Both the position numbers and the translations under genes were made by a program. Positions 28,775-38,291 of a stretch of 64,000 nucleotides of DNA are shown here, in pieces (the first letter of the stretch is position 1; every line of letters starts with the position of its first letter). This DNA is from Lacibacter sp. H407 (GTDB taxonomy: Bacteria > Bacteroidota > Bacteroidia > Chitinophagales > Chitinophagaceae), in assembly GCF_037892605.1 (NCBI RefSeq), contig NZ_JBBKTU010000001.1, forward strand, positions 2,790,001-2,854,000, read 5' to 3'. The notes beneath the pieces were generated by a model. That model was not told where the DNA came from and did no database searches. It saw only the letters and a list, made by a program, of their open reading frames with translations.

Positions 28775-29997
28775 GTAATTCGAAATCATATCCCTGGATC
28801 GTTGTTGGTTTGCTTTGGGTAGTGGCATTGCTCAATTATATGGACAGGCAAATGCTCAGCACCATGAAGCCATCGATGATGCTTGATATAGCTGAGCTGC
28901 AAACAGCCGCCAACTTTGGACGACTCATGGCCATCTTTTTATGGATCTATGGCATCATGAGTCCGGTTGCAGGTATCATCGCTGATCGCATCAATCGTAA
29001 ATGGTTGATTGTAGTAAGTCTGTTTGTTTGGAGTGCGGTAACCTTAGCAATGGGCTATGCACAAAACTTTACACAACTTTATTGGCTTCGAGCAGTCATG
29101 GGCGTTAGTGAAGCCTTGTACATACCTGCAGGTTTATCACTCATTGCCGATTATCACGGAGAAAAAACAAGATCACTCGCCATCGGTATTCACATGACGG
29201 GTTTATATATGGGACAGGCATTAGGTGGTTTCGGTGCAACCATTGCATCGGCTTTCTCATGGAAAGCAGCGTTTCATACATTTGGTTTGATCGGTATTTG
29301 TTATGCAGCGGTGTTAATGCTTTTTCTCCGGGAGAAAAAAGTGAAAACAGTTGAAACAACGCAAACAGAAAAACCATCCATTACAAAAGGACTTGCATTA
29401 CTCTTCAGCAATATTTCTTTCTGGATCATCCTATTGTATTTCGCAGTGCCAAGTTTACCTGGCTGGGGAGTAAAGAATTGGTTACCCACTTTGTTTGCCG
29501 ATAGTCTGCAGATCGATATGTCGAAAGCGGGTCCTTTATCAACCATCACCATTGCAGCATCGTCTTTTATTGGTGTCATCTTCGGTGGTATTTTATCCGA
29601 TCGTTGGGTGCAAAAAAATATTCGTGGAAGAATTTATACCAGTGCCATTGGCTTGGGTTTAACCATTCCTTCTTTATTGTTGGTTGGTTTTGGTGATTCA
29701 CTCTTCAGTGTTATCGGTGCAGCATTCTGTTTTGGTTTTGGCTTTGGCATGTTCGATGCGAACAACATGCCGATCCTTTGCCAGTTTGTTTCCTCAAAGT
29801 ATCGGGCAACAGCATATGGTTTAATGAATATGGTTGGTGTGTTTGCCGGTGCATTTATTACTGATTGGTTAGGTAAATCAACCGATGCAGGAAACCTGGG
29901 AAGAGATTTTGCAATGCTGGCCGGTATTGTATTGGTAGCATTAATTGTGCAGTTGTTGTTTTTAAAACCAAAAGCGACAACTGTAACAGAAGAATAA
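28771..29997 (+). CDS. nanT: MFS transporter, probable sialic acid importer
   Basis: 408 residues with about 12 transmembrane helices. It belongs to the anion:cation symporter branch of MFS (N-terminus NYMDRQMLSTMKPSMM; ADRINRKW loop between TM2 and TM3; GxxSDRW loop in the second half, at ILSDRWVQKNIRGRI). It overlaps nanM by ATGA and is followed 27 bases later by the sialidase. From this position it should move Neu5Ac across the inner membrane as the NanT-type transporters of other Bacteroidota do; it is not close in length to the 14-helix E. coli NanT. The symbol is a context-based assignment. Confidence 0.8.
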   Translation: MSNSKSYPWIVVGLLWVVALLNYMDRQMLSTMKPSMMLDIAELQTAANFGRLMAIFLWIYGIMSPVAGIIADRINRKWLIVVSLFVWSAVTLAMGYAQNFTQLYWLRAVMGVSEALYIPAGLSLIADYHGEKTRSLAIGIHMTGLYMGQALGGFGATIASAFSWKAAFHTFGLIGICYAAVLMLFLREKKVKTVETTQTEKPSITKGLALLFSNISFWIILLYFAVPSLPGWGVKNWLPTLFADSLQIDMSKAGPLSTITIAASSFIGVIFGGILSDRWVQKNIRGRIYTSAIGLGLTIPSLLLVGFGDSLFSVIGAAFCFGFGFGMFDANNMPILCQFVSSKYRATAYGLMNMVGVFAGAFITDWLGKSTDAGNLGRDFAMLAGIVLVALIVQLLFLKPKATTVTEE

Positions 29998-30024
29998 ATA
30001 TTACTCAGTTTATAAAATAGAAAA

Positions 30025-31185
30025 ATGAAACGACTTTGTTTTAGTGTGTTTGTTTTGTTGATCACAACTACAATTGTGTTTGCACAAACTGCACCGGTTA
30101 CTGTATTTGAATCCGGAAAGGATGGACATAAGAGCTACCGCATTCCTGCAATCGTTACGTTGAAGAATGGAACCTTGCTTGCATTTGCAGAAGGTCGTGT
30201 AAATAATGCCGGCGATTTCGGCGATATCAATATTGTATTGAAACGCAGTACTGATGATGGTAAAACATGGAGTGCAATACAAACTGTAGTGAATTACGAT
30301 AACCTTCAGGCAGGTAATCCTGCACCGGTTGTTGATTTAACGGATCCAATGTATCCGCAGGGACGAGTGTTTTTGTTTTACAACACCGGTAATAACCACG
30401 AAGGAGAAGTGCGTAAAGGAAAAGGTTTGCGTGAAGTGTGGTACAAAACATCAACCGATGGCGGCGCAACATGGAGCGATGCTGTGAATATTACCAAGCA
30501 GACACATCGGCCAATGCAACCAACTGCCAATGCTGATTATAATTTCAAAGATGACTGGAGAAGTTATGCCAACACGCCCGGTCATGCGATGCAGTTCAGC
30601 ACAGGTGTGTACAAAGGAAGGATTTTTGTTGCGGCCAACCACTCTGCAGGAGAACCTTTGAAACAGGCAGAAGATTACAAAGCGCATGGTTTTTATACCG
30701 ATGATCATGGTAAAACATTTCAACTGAGTGAAACCGTTGAACGTGTTGGAGGTAACGAAGCAATGGCGACAGAAATTTCTGGCAACCGTTTAATGATGAA
30801 TATCCGCAATCAGAAAGGTGATGTGCGTGCAAGATTAATTGCTATCAGCAATGATGGTGGTGCCAAGTGGGATAGTGTCTATTTCGATAACAACTTACCC
30901 GACCCTGTTTGCCAGGGAAGTATTTTAACTGTTGGTAAGAAGAAAGGCAAACATATTGTAGCGTTCTGCAATGCAGCCGATACAAAAAGCAGGGATAATC
31001 TTACACTTCGTATCAGTTATGATGATGGTTTTACCTGGAAGAAAAGTATCGTCATCGATTCAACCGGTAAAAGAGATAATGCAGCTTACTCAGATATCGT
31101 ACGCATTTCTAAAAAGAAGATCGGCGTTTTCTACGAAAAAGATAATTATGCAAAGATCATTTTCACGGTTGTAAAGTGGAACTGA
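30025..31185 (+). CDS. nanH: Exo-alpha-sialidase (GH33, BNR repeat)
   Basis: 386 residues, signal peptide to FAQ (residue 21). The RIP motif is present (SYRIPAI, Arg39) together with five Asp boxes or close variants (STDDGKTW, STDGGATW, TDDHGKTF, SNDGGAKW, SYDDGFTW). Candidate catalytic residues are the Glu in NEAMATEISG and the Tyr in NAAYSDIVRI near the C-terminus. It should release terminal sialic acid from glycoconjugates in the periplasm or at the surface, supplying nanM and the transporter. It is compact, with no CBM and no type IX tail. Confidence 0.92.
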   Translation: MKRLCFSVFVLLITTTIVFAQTAPVTVFESGKDGHKSYRIPAIVTLKNGTLLAFAEGRVNNAGDFGDINIVLKRSTDDGKTWSAIQTVVNYDNLQAGNPAPVVDLTDPMYPQGRVFLFYNTGNNHEGEVRKGKGLREVWYKTSTDGGATWSDAVNITKQTHRPMQPTANADYNFKDDWRSYANTPGHAMQFSTGVYKGRIFVAANHSAGEPLKQAEDYKAHGFYTDDHGKTFQLSETVERVGGNEAMATEISGNRLMMNIRNQKGDVRARLIAISNDGGAKWDSVYFDNNLPDPVCQGSILTVGKKKGKHIVAFCNAADTKSRDNLTLRISYDDGFTWKKSIVIDSTGKRDNAAYSDIVRISKKKIGVFYEKDNYAKIIFTVVKWN

Positions 31186-31211
31186 TAATTCTATTGAACT
31201 AATACAGAGAT

Positions 31212-32444
31212 ATGGCTTACACAACAAACGATTTAATTGCGTTACGTGATTTTTATGCAAACCAATTACTGAACGATACAGTTCCATTCTGGTTTCCCCG
31301 TTCGTTCGATGCAGAACATGGTGGCTTTTTATTAATGCGTGATGCAGATGGCTCACTCATTGATGATGATAAAGCGGTGTGGATACAAGGAAGAGCAACT
31401 TGGCTCTTATCAACCTTATATAACACTGTTGAACAAAAACAAGAATGGTTGGATGGTGCCAAACTCGGCTATGAGTTTTTAAATAAGCATTGCTTCGATA
31501 CTGACGGGCAAATGTTCTTTCATGTAGCAAGAGATGGGCAGCCGGTACGTAAACGCCGTTACTTCTTTTCCGAAACATTTTATGTAATTGCTGCCGCAGC
31601 TTATGCCAAAGCAAGTGGCAGTGAAGAAGCCGCCGCCAATGCAAGAAGAGTATTTGGCGAATGTATTGCCTATGCAAGTGGTGATAAAAAATTGCCATCT
31701 AAGTTTTGCGGAACACGTCCATCGATTGGAATTGGCGTACCCATGATCATGACTAATACTGCACAGCAGCTAAGGGAAATCATTGGTGACGACCGATGCG
31801 ATGAATGGATCAGCAAATGGATCAGTGATATTGAAACCTACTTTGTAAAAGATGATATAAAATGTGTGATGGAGCAGGTGGCGACTGATGGCAGCATTAT
31901 CGATCATATTGATGGACGCACACTCAATCCCGGTCATGCAATTGAAGGTGCATGGTTTATTTTGCACGAAGCAAAACATCGCAACAACGATCCACATTTG
32001 ATTGAACTTGGTTGCAAAATGCTCGACTATATGTGGGAGCGTGGATGGGATAAAGAACATGGCGGTATTTTGTATTTCCGTGATGTATACAACAAACCGG
32101 TACAGGAATATTGGCAGGATATGAAATTCTGGTGGCCACACAACGAAGTGATCATTGCAACATTACTTGCTTATACGATGACCGGCAATGAGAAATATGC
32201 ACAGTGGCACAAGCTGGTGCATGATTATGCATACAGTCATTTTCACGATAAAGAAAACGGTGAATGGTTTGGTTACCTGCATCGTGATGGAAGCATTGCA
32301 CAAACAGCCAAAGGAAATTTATTTAAAGGTCCGTTTCATTTACCAAGGCAGGAGTGGTATTGTATGAAATTGTTGAATGAGCATCTCCAGGCTGATGCAA
32401 ATTTAGCGCATACGGTTGAGCATTTGCAGAGCAGTTTTATTTAA
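31212..32444 (+). CDS. nanE: AGE-family N-acylglucosamine 2-epimerase (ManNAc to GlcNAc)
   Basis: 410 residues, cytoplasmic. The (alpha/alpha)6-barrel AGE family is recognised from FWFPRSFDAEHGGFLLMRDA, IQGRATWLLSTLYN, RKRRYFFSETFYVIAAAAYA, LNPGHAIEGAWFILHEA with the catalytic His region, and WDKEHGGILYFRDV and WWPHNEVIIATLLAY near the C-terminus. Bacteroidota use an AGE-type enzyme for direct ManNAc to GlcNAc epimerisation in place of nanK/nanE. It lies 26 bases downstream of the sialidase. No dedicated kinase is in the window; a ROK hexokinase elsewhere would be needed to phosphorylate GlcNAc. Confidence 0.87.
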   Translation: MAYTTNDLIALRDFYANQLLNDTVPFWFPRSFDAEHGGFLLMRDADGSLIDDDKAVWIQGRATWLLSTLYNTVEQKQEWLDGAKLGYEFLNKHCFDTDGQMFFHVARDGQPVRKRRYFFSETFYVIAAAAYAKASGSEEAAANARRVFGECIAYASGDKKLPSKFCGTRPSIGIGVPMIMTNTAQQLREIIGDDRCDEWISKWISDIETYFVKDDIKCVMEQVATDGSIIDHIDGRTLNPGHAIEGAWFILHEAKHRNNDPHLIELGCKMLDYMWERGWDKEHGGILYFRDVYNKPVQEYWQDMKFWWPHNEVIIATLLAYTMTGNEKYAQWHKLVHDYAYSHFHDKENGEWFGYLHRDGSIAQTAKGNLFKGPFHLPRQEWYCMKLLNEHLQADANLAHTVEHLQSSFI

Positions 32445-32481
32445 TAGCTTCAACCCAGCAATTTTTTAATTGTTCTCATCA

Positions 32482-32720
32482 ATGAAAAGATTGTCATTCA
32501 GTTTACTTTTAATTCCCTATGTTGCCATCGGTTAATTGCCGGTGGCAACATTTTTTTACTCAAACGATGGAATTCGAAGGAAAGTTCAAATAAACAGGTG
32601 TTAGTGAAATCGAAACAAAAGCCTGCCTATATTTATTATGGCTGGCAGCCATTCAGTAAAGGAAATTTATTGAATGGTGAACAACTGCCTGCATCAACAT
32701 TTAAATTGAAAATCCAGTGA
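32482..32720 (+). pseudogene. Remnant of a sialate O-acetylesterase gene (N- and C-terminal ends, middle deleted)
   Basis: At 32482 an ATG starts a 17-codon frame (MKRLSFSLLLIPYVAIG) that looks like a signal peptide and stops at 32533-32535. In another frame, 32568-32720 is open and reads the C-terminus of sialate O-acetylesterases: a YYGWQPF block, GNLLN and LPASTF near the stop. Its TGA at 32718-32720 overlaps the GTG start of the GH95 gene, as expected of a former operon neighbour. The intact gene would be about 1.9-2 kb, so most of it is missing. The identification of the C-terminal part is firm; linking the signal peptide to the same gene is inference. Confidence 0.72.
32521..32557 (+). 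terminator. Strong Rho-independent terminator at the deletion junction
   Basis: GTTGCCATCGG (32521-32531) pairs over 11 bases, with one T-G wobble, with CCGGTGGCAAC (32539-32549). The loop is TTAATTG and seven T residues end at 32557. It lies inside the acetylesterase remnant and separates the nan genes from GH95 and SGNH-GH20, which would then need read-through or their own promoter. Confidence 0.85.
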
Positions 32721-35092
32721 AAAAAAATCTGCTTTCTGTTTGTTTATCGTTGTGTGTACATATTTTATTTGCACAACGTAATGATGTAACCATTCGTTTC
32801 GATGCACCTGCTACACATTTCACCGAAAGTCTTCCGTTGGGTAACGGACGTTTAGGTGCCATGATGTTTGGCGACACAAAGAAAGAACGTATTGCTCTCA
32901 ACGAAATTTCATTATGGAGTGGCGGCCCTCAGGATGCAGATATTGAAAATGCATACCAGTTTCTAAAACCTATCCAGGATTATTTGTTGGCCGGTGATAA
33001 TAAAGCTGCGCAGGATCTGCTACAAAAGAATTTTATCTCAAAAGGAAAGGGGTCTGGTCGTGGCAGAGGAGCAAATGAGAAATATGGTTGTTATCAAACC
33101 ATGGGCGATCTGTTCATCAGCTGGAAGGATAGTGCAACATCTGTGACCAATTACAAGCGCTGGCTGGATATTGAACAGGCAAAAGCAATCACGCAGTTTA
33201 CACGCAATGGTGTAACCTATACTGAAGAATGTTTTGTTGATTTTGTAAATGATATTACCTGGGTGAAACTATCTTCTTCTAAAAAGCAATCGCTCAATGT
33301 GGTGCTTTCATTATACAGGAAGGAAAATGCAACGTTCAAAACAAAAAAGAATACGCTTGGTATGGTTGGGCAGTTGCCGTCTGCAAGTGATAAAGGAATG
33401 CAGTTTGCAACGTTTGCACAACCTGTGGTGAAAGATGGAACGATAAAACAGGAAGGAAACGAACTTGTGGTTGAAAATGCAACCGAATGTTGGATCAAAA
33501 TTACTTCGGCTACCAATTACAATGATGCGACTGGTGATCTGTCTTCAACAGATGTAGTTGATAAAGCGTTTCAATATCTTGATAAAACAAAACCATTGAG
33601 TTTTGCTACAGCGCAACAGAAGAGTACTGCAGCTTATAAAAAATGGTTTAACCGTTGCCGTTGGAATATGCCGGATAGCAAAATTGCCACTGCAACAAGT
33701 ACAAATCAACGTCTCATCAATTACAATAAAGGTGAAGAAGATCTGCAATTGCCTGTGTTGTATTTTAATTTCGGAAGATACCTGCTCATCAGTTCCTCCC
33801 GTCCCGGTTTGTTGCCTGCGAATCTGCAAGGGCTGTGGGCACTAGAATACCAGACACCCTGGAACGGTGATTATCATCTCAATATTAATATACAGATGAA
33901 TTACTGGCCATCTGAATTAACAAACTTAGGTGCATTGGCCGAACCGATTCATCGCTTCACATCTTCATTGGTGCAGAATGGAACAAAAACCGCAAAAGCC
34001 TATTACAATGCAAAAGGTTGGGTGGCGCATGTGATCAGCAATCCCTGGTTCTTTACTTCACCCGGCGAAGGTGCAGCATGGGGATCGACCTTAACAGGTG
34101 GTGCCTGGTTGGTTGAACATATCTGGGAACATTATCGTTTCACCAAGGACACTGCTTTCTTAAAAAAATATTATCCTGTGTTAAAAGGTGCTGCACAGTT
34201 TTTACAATCGATTTTAATTAAAGAACCAACACATGGATGGTTGGTAACAGCGCCATCTAATTCTCCCGAGCATGCATATAAAATGCCGAATGGTTTTGTT
34301 GGGAATACCTGCATGGGTCCAACAATGGATATGCAGATATGCAGGGAATTATTCAATGCTTGTATCACTGCATCTTCTGTGTTGAATGTTGATACAAAAT
34401 GGCGAACTGAATTAAATGAAACAGTGAAACAATTAGCACCAAATCAAATCGGCGCTAAAGGCGATCTCAACGAATGGGTAAATGATTGGGAAGATGCAGA
34501 GCCGAATCATCGTCATGTATCACATTTATACGGCTTGCATCCCTACGATGAAATTTCAGTCAACAAAACGCCTGCATTGGCTGAAGCAGTGAAACAAACA
34601 TTATTGCAACGTGGTGATGCCGGCACAGGTTGGAGTATGGCATGGAAAATAAATTTTTGGGCACGCTTACACGATGGTGAGCATGCCTTGCAATTGTTTA
34701 AGCAATTGGTAAAACCTGTTGCAGGAGCTGATGGAATTAAAATGAGTGGAGGCGGAACTTATCCGAATTTATTCTGTGCACATCCGCCATTCCAGATCGA
34801 TGGAAATTTTGGTGCAACAGCCGGACTTGCAGAAATGTTACTACAAAGCAATGATGAGGAAATGGAATTGTTACCTGCTCTGCCTGCCGCATGGAGTGCC
34901 GGTAGTATTAAAGGCTTATGTGCCAGAGGTGGTTTTGATGTGAGTATGGAATGGAAAGAAGGTAAACTTATTTCCTGCACCGTTCTCTCGAAGACGGGAC
35001 GTAATTGTAAAATCCGTTACGGAAACAAACAGCTGCAGGTTAAAACCGTCAAAGGCAAATCATATACCTATACTGTTAACAGTTTTAAATAA
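32717..35092 (+). CDS. GH95 alpha-L-fucosidase
   Basis: 791 residues from a GTG start that gives a clean signal peptide (CLSLCVHILFAQ). GH95 signatures run through the chain: LPLGNGRLGAMMFGDTKKER with LNEISLWSGGPQD at the N-terminal beta-sandwich, NLQGLWALEYQTPWNGDYHL followed by NINIQMNYWPSEL (the paired Asn residues), SNSPEH in the barrel (general acid Glu region), GWSMAWKINFWARL, and DGNFGATAGLAEMLLQS (catalytic-base Asp region). GH95 enzymes remove alpha-1,2-linked fucose, or in some members L-galactose, by inversion. Its presence with sialidase and hexosaminidase points to host-type N- or O-glycans. Confidence 0.9.
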   Translation: MKKNLLSVCLSLCVHILFAQRNDVTIRFDAPATHFTESLPLGNGRLGAMMFGDTKKERIALNEISLWSGGPQDADIENAYQFLKPIQDYLLAGDNKAAQDLLQKNFISKGKGSGRGRGANEKYGCYQTMGDLFISWKDSATSVTNYKRWLDIEQAKAITQFTRNGVTYTEECFVDFVNDITWVKLSSSKKQSLNVVLSLYRKENATFKTKKNTLGMVGQLPSASDKGMQFATFAQPVVKDGTIKQEGNELVVENATECWIKITSATNYNDATGDLSSTDVVDKAFQYLDKTKPLSFATAQQKSTAAYKKWFNRCRWNMPDSKIATATSTNQRLINYNKGEEDLQLPVLYFNFGRYLLISSSRPGLLPANLQGLWALEYQTPWNGDYHLNINIQMNYWPSELTNLGALAEPIHRFTSSLVQNGTKTAKAYYNAKGWVAHVISNPWFFTSPGEGAAWGSTLTGGAWLVEHIWEHYRFTKDTAFLKKYYPVLKGAAQFLQSILIKEPTHGWLVTAPSNSPEHAYKMPNGFVGNTCMGPTMDMQICRELFNACITASSVLNVDTKWRTELNETVKQLAPNQIGAKGDLNEWVNDWEDAEPNHRHVSHLYGLHPYDEISVNKTPALAEAVKQTLLQRGDAGTGWSMAWKINFWARLHDGEHALQLFKQLVKPVAGADGIKMSGGGTYPNLFCAHPPFQIDGNFGATAGLAEMLLQSNDEEMELLPALPAAWSAGSIKGLCARGGFDVSMEWKEGKLISCTVLSKTGRNCKIRYGNKQLQVKTVKGKSYTYTVNSFK

Positions 35093-35106
35093 AAGAACAT
35101 CATTGA

Positions 35107-37692
35107 ATGTGTAAACGATTTGTATTGCCCGTATTCATTTTGTTGCTGTTTTCAAATGCAAGTGCACAGGCAAAGCTTCCGGTTCTTCATGATAGTTTGT
35201 TTTCAACTTACTATCATCAACGGGTTTCGTTTTTTCAAGCGATGCCGCAAACGAAAGATGAGATTATTTTCTTGGGCAACAGCATTACCGATGGTTCTGA
35301 GTGGGCACAACTGTTCAATGATCTGCGGATGAAGAACCAGGGCATCAGCGGCGATATTACTTCCGGTGTTTTGCATCGTTTGCCTGTTGTAACAAACCGA
35401 AAGCCAGCAAAAATATTCTTGCTGATTGGTACAAACGATCTGGCAAGAGGTACCAGTGCCGATAGTGTATTGAAGAATATGTTGCTGATCGCTGATTACA
35501 TAAAACAACAATCGCCCAAAACAAAATTGTATGTGCAGAGTATTTTACCGGTGAATGAATTGTACGGTAAGTTTGGCGGCCACACAAAAAATACAGCACT
35601 CATTCAGCAGGTAAATGAGCAGTTAAAAGTGAATGCAGCTGCTCACCAATACCAGTATGTTGATCTGCATACTCCATTCAGTAACGAAAACGGAAAACTG
35701 AAACCCGAGTTAAGCAATGATGGCTTGCATCTGATGGGCAATGCCTATCTTTTGTGGAAGCACATCATTTATCCATATGTGTACGATCTGCAACCGAAAG
35801 CGGCATTGATTCCGCAGCCGCAGCAACTGCAATGGAAACAAGGTGACTTTGCTGTTTACAGTTGTAAAACGATTGTGCTGAAAGATAAAAGTCTGTTGAA
35901 AGAAGCAACGCAGCTGCAGCAATACTTCCAGGCGATCGGTTGGGACATGAAGTTGGCTGATAAAGCAAGAGCAGGTGACTCGTTTATTGAATTAACTCTG
36001 GATAAAGTAAAAGCCGAACAAAATGAAAACGAAGCTTATCAACTTGATGTCAATGCAACAAACGTAAAACTTGTCGCCAATACTGCGCATGGAATTTTCA
36101 ACGGCATTCAAACCTTGAAACAATTGTTGCGAAGCGGAACAATGATCGATGCCTGCAGCATTACTGATTGGCCTGCATTCAGCTGGCGTGGTTATATGAT
36201 CGATGTGGGACGGAATTATATGTCGATGCCGTTGCTGAAACAACAGATCGACGTGATGGCGGCTAACAAACTCAACATCTTTCATTTTCATGCAACAGAA
36301 GATATTGCATGGCGTATTGCGATTAAGCAATATCCGCAACTTACCGCACCTGAGCACATGCTGCGTAACAAAGGAATGTATTACAGCGAAGCAGAGATCA
36401 AAGAGCTGATTACTTACTGTAAAGAACGACATATCACTTTTGTTCCCGAAATTGATATGCCCGGCCATAGTGCAGCCTTCAAACGTGCCATGAAAACCGA
36501 CATGCAAAGTGATAGCGGATTGGCGATTGTTAAAAATATCCTTAAGGAATTTTGTACAACCTACGATGTGCCATACATCCATATTGGTGCAGATGAAGTA
36601 AAGATCACCAATAAAAATTTTGTTCCCGAAGTAACAGCATTCATCGAAAGCCTTGGTAAGAAAGTGATCGGCTGGCAACCTAGTGGTAATTTCAGCAACA
36701 GTACCATCCGTCAGCTCTGGATGGACGACAATGCACATCATTCTTCAGGTAATAAAATTCAATTTATCGATTCACGACATTTGTACCTGAATCATATGGA
36801 TCCACTGGAAGCTGTAACAACAATCTTCAACCGGAAAATTGCTGATAAAGAAAAAGGTGATGCAACAACACTCGGCGGCACTATTTGTATGTGGCACGAC
36901 AGGGCAGTGAGTAAAGAGGAAGATATACTCAACATGAATCCTGTTTATCCCGGCATGCTGGCATTTGCAGAACGCAGCTGGCAGGGTGGAGGCGTTAATG
37001 GTTGGGTTGCAAATATTGGTGAACCGAATGCAGCAAGAACAAAAGCATTCACTGAGTTTGAAAACAGATTACTTGATCATAAGCAACAATACTTTTCTAC
37101 GTTTTCATTTCCTTATGTGCAACAATCAAATCTTGTTTGGAAGTTATTCGGGCCATTTGATAATAAGGGCGATCTATCCAAACAATTTGCTCCTGAACAA
37201 AAAGGTTTTGATACAGACAAAGCAAAACCAACGGTTGAACAGGTTGGTGCAACAGTAGTGCTTCGTCATTGGTGGGCACCGTTAATTAAGGGAGCAATCG
37301 CTAATGCGGAAGACAGTACCACCTGGTATGCTGTAACAAAGATCTGGAGCGATGAAGAGGGTGAGCAACCATTCTGGATCGGCTTTAATAATTTATCACG
37401 CTCACCTGCAACTGATCCACCTCCTGCAAATGCATGGGATAACAAAAAAAGTGCTGTTTGGGTAAATGGAAATTTAATTTCTGCGCCACAATGGAAACAT
37501 GCAGGGAAAAGAGGAAACAGCGAATTGCCATTGGCTGATGAAGGATATGAGTATCGCACACCAACAAATATTTTCTTAAAGAAAGGATGGAATACCGTGT
37601 TGATCAAAGCACCTGTTGGTACATTCAAAGGAAAAGATTGGCAAAACCCGGTGAAGTGGATGTTTACATTTGCATTGCTATCAGGTGATTGA
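35107..37692 (+). CDS. Bifunctional SGNH/GDSL esterase fused to GH20 beta-N-acetylhexosaminidase
   Basis: 861 residues, signal peptide to SAQ. Residues about 40-225 form a complete SGNH hydrolase: block I LGNSITDG (Ser59), Gly in ISGDITSG, GTNDLARG and the Asp205-x-x-His208 dyad in DGLHLMG. Residues about 230-335 resemble a GH20b N-terminal domain, and about 345-690 a GH20 barrel with WRGYMIDVGRNYM, FVPEIDMPGHS and the catalytic Asp496-Glu497 in HIGADEVKI. A C-terminal sandwich follows. The SGNH half could remove O-acetyl groups and the GH20 half terminal GlcNAc/GalNAc. It follows GH95 by 14 bases. A single open frame with no stop between domains argues for a genuine fusion. Confidence 0.88.
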   Translation: MCKRFVLPVFILLLFSNASAQAKLPVLHDSLFSTYYHQRVSFFQAMPQTKDEIIFLGNSITDGSEWAQLFNDLRMKNQGISGDITSGVLHRLPVVTNRKPAKIFLLIGTNDLARGTSADSVLKNMLLIADYIKQQSPKTKLYVQSILPVNELYGKFGGHTKNTALIQQVNEQLKVNAAAHQYQYVDLHTPFSNENGKLKPELSNDGLHLMGNAYLLWKHIIYPYVYDLQPKAALIPQPQQLQWKQGDFAVYSCKTIVLKDKSLLKEATQLQQYFQAIGWDMKLADKARAGDSFIELTLDKVKAEQNENEAYQLDVNATNVKLVANTAHGIFNGIQTLKQLLRSGTMIDACSITDWPAFSWRGYMIDVGRNYMSMPLLKQQIDVMAANKLNIFHFHATEDIAWRIAIKQYPQLTAPEHMLRNKGMYYSEAEIKELITYCKERHITFVPEIDMPGHSAAFKRAMKTDMQSDSGLAIVKNILKEFCTTYDVPYIHIGADEVKITNKNFVPEVTAFIESLGKKVIGWQPSGNFSNSTIRQLWMDDNAHHSSGNKIQFIDSRHLYLNHMDPLEAVTTIFNRKIADKEKGDATTLGGTICMWHDRAVSKEEDILNMNPVYPGMLAFAERSWQGGGVNGWVANIGEPNAARTKAFTEFENRLLDHKQQYFSTFSFPYVQQSNLVWKLFGPFDNKGDLSKQFAPEQKGFDTDKAKPTVEQVGATVVLRHWWAPLIKGAIANAEDSTTWYAVTKIWSDEEGEQPFWIGFNNLSRSPATDPPPANAWDNKKSAVWVNGNLISAPQWKHAGKRGNSELPLADEGYEYRTPTNIFLKKGWNTVLIKAPVGTFKGKDWQNPVKWMFTFALLSGD

Positions 37693-37746
37693 TTTATTGT
37701 CAGGACAATTTACATTTGGCAAATTGTGTATCAAAAAACAAAGCCT

Positions 37747-38160
37747 ATGCAACTTGATTTCACTGATCAGATTAAACAAAAAACAGACAAAGAGCTAAGA
37801 GATATCTTTATTCATGCCAGAGATTATAATCCTGATTTTGTTCGCCTGGCCGAACAGGAATTACAAGCCCGTAATATCAAGCTCGATGATTCTTTGAAGC
37901 AAAAGGAATTTGTTGAGCAAGCAGTGAAAGCAAAACTAGCCGAAGGAAAGGATGGCAACCCCTTATATATTTTTTTGTGTTTCGTGTTGGCGTTGTTAGG
38001 TGGCTTGCTGGCGGTTTACGCAGGTTATATTTACAGTCAGTCAAAAATAAAAACGCCCGAAGGTGAATCATACTTCGCCTATAATAAAGAGACCAGACAA
38101 TTGGGGAAATGGATGATGTTATTGGGTGGTGCTGTGTTCCTGTTTTTAATATTGCGGTAG
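37747..38160 (+). CDS. Small membrane protein of unknown function
   Basis: About 137 residues from the ATG at 37747; the frame also opens at a GTG at 37726, but the ATG is more natural. The N-terminal half is charged and helical (TDQIKQKTDKELRDIFIHAR, LAEQELQARNI), followed by two transmembrane segments (YIFLCFVLALLGGLLAVYAGY and MMLLGGAVFLFLIL) separated by a short hydrophilic loop. I do not recognise the family. It lies 54 bases after the GH20 gene but nothing links it to glycan use. Confidence 0.6.
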   Translation: MQLDFTDQIKQKTDKELRDIFIHARDYNPDFVRLAEQELQARNIKLDDSLKQKEFVEQAVKAKLAEGKDGNPLYIFLCFVLALLGGLLAVYAGYIYSQSKIKTPEGESYFAYNKETRQLGKWMMLLGGAVFLFLILR

Positions 38161-38291
38161 GCTTGGTCCATACTTCTCAGCTACTATTTCCCAGGCCTTT
38201 TGTTTGCTGTAACAGCCAAGCTGGCTCAGAAAATATAAATTCAGAGGACACTGTGTAAGTATCCCCCCGGGAAAATCAACAGCAGTATCAA

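Noticed and set aside
35992-36741. 249-codon minus-strand open frame
   Set aside because: It is fully antisense to the GH20 domain of an intact 861-residue protein with both active sites. It is a shadow frame; its Cys/His/Phe-rich translation has no protein-like pattern.
37705-37727. ACAATTT/AAATTGT inverted repeat after the GH20 gene
   Set aside because: Seven AT-rich pairs without a T tract, expected by chance in AT-rich spacer DNA.
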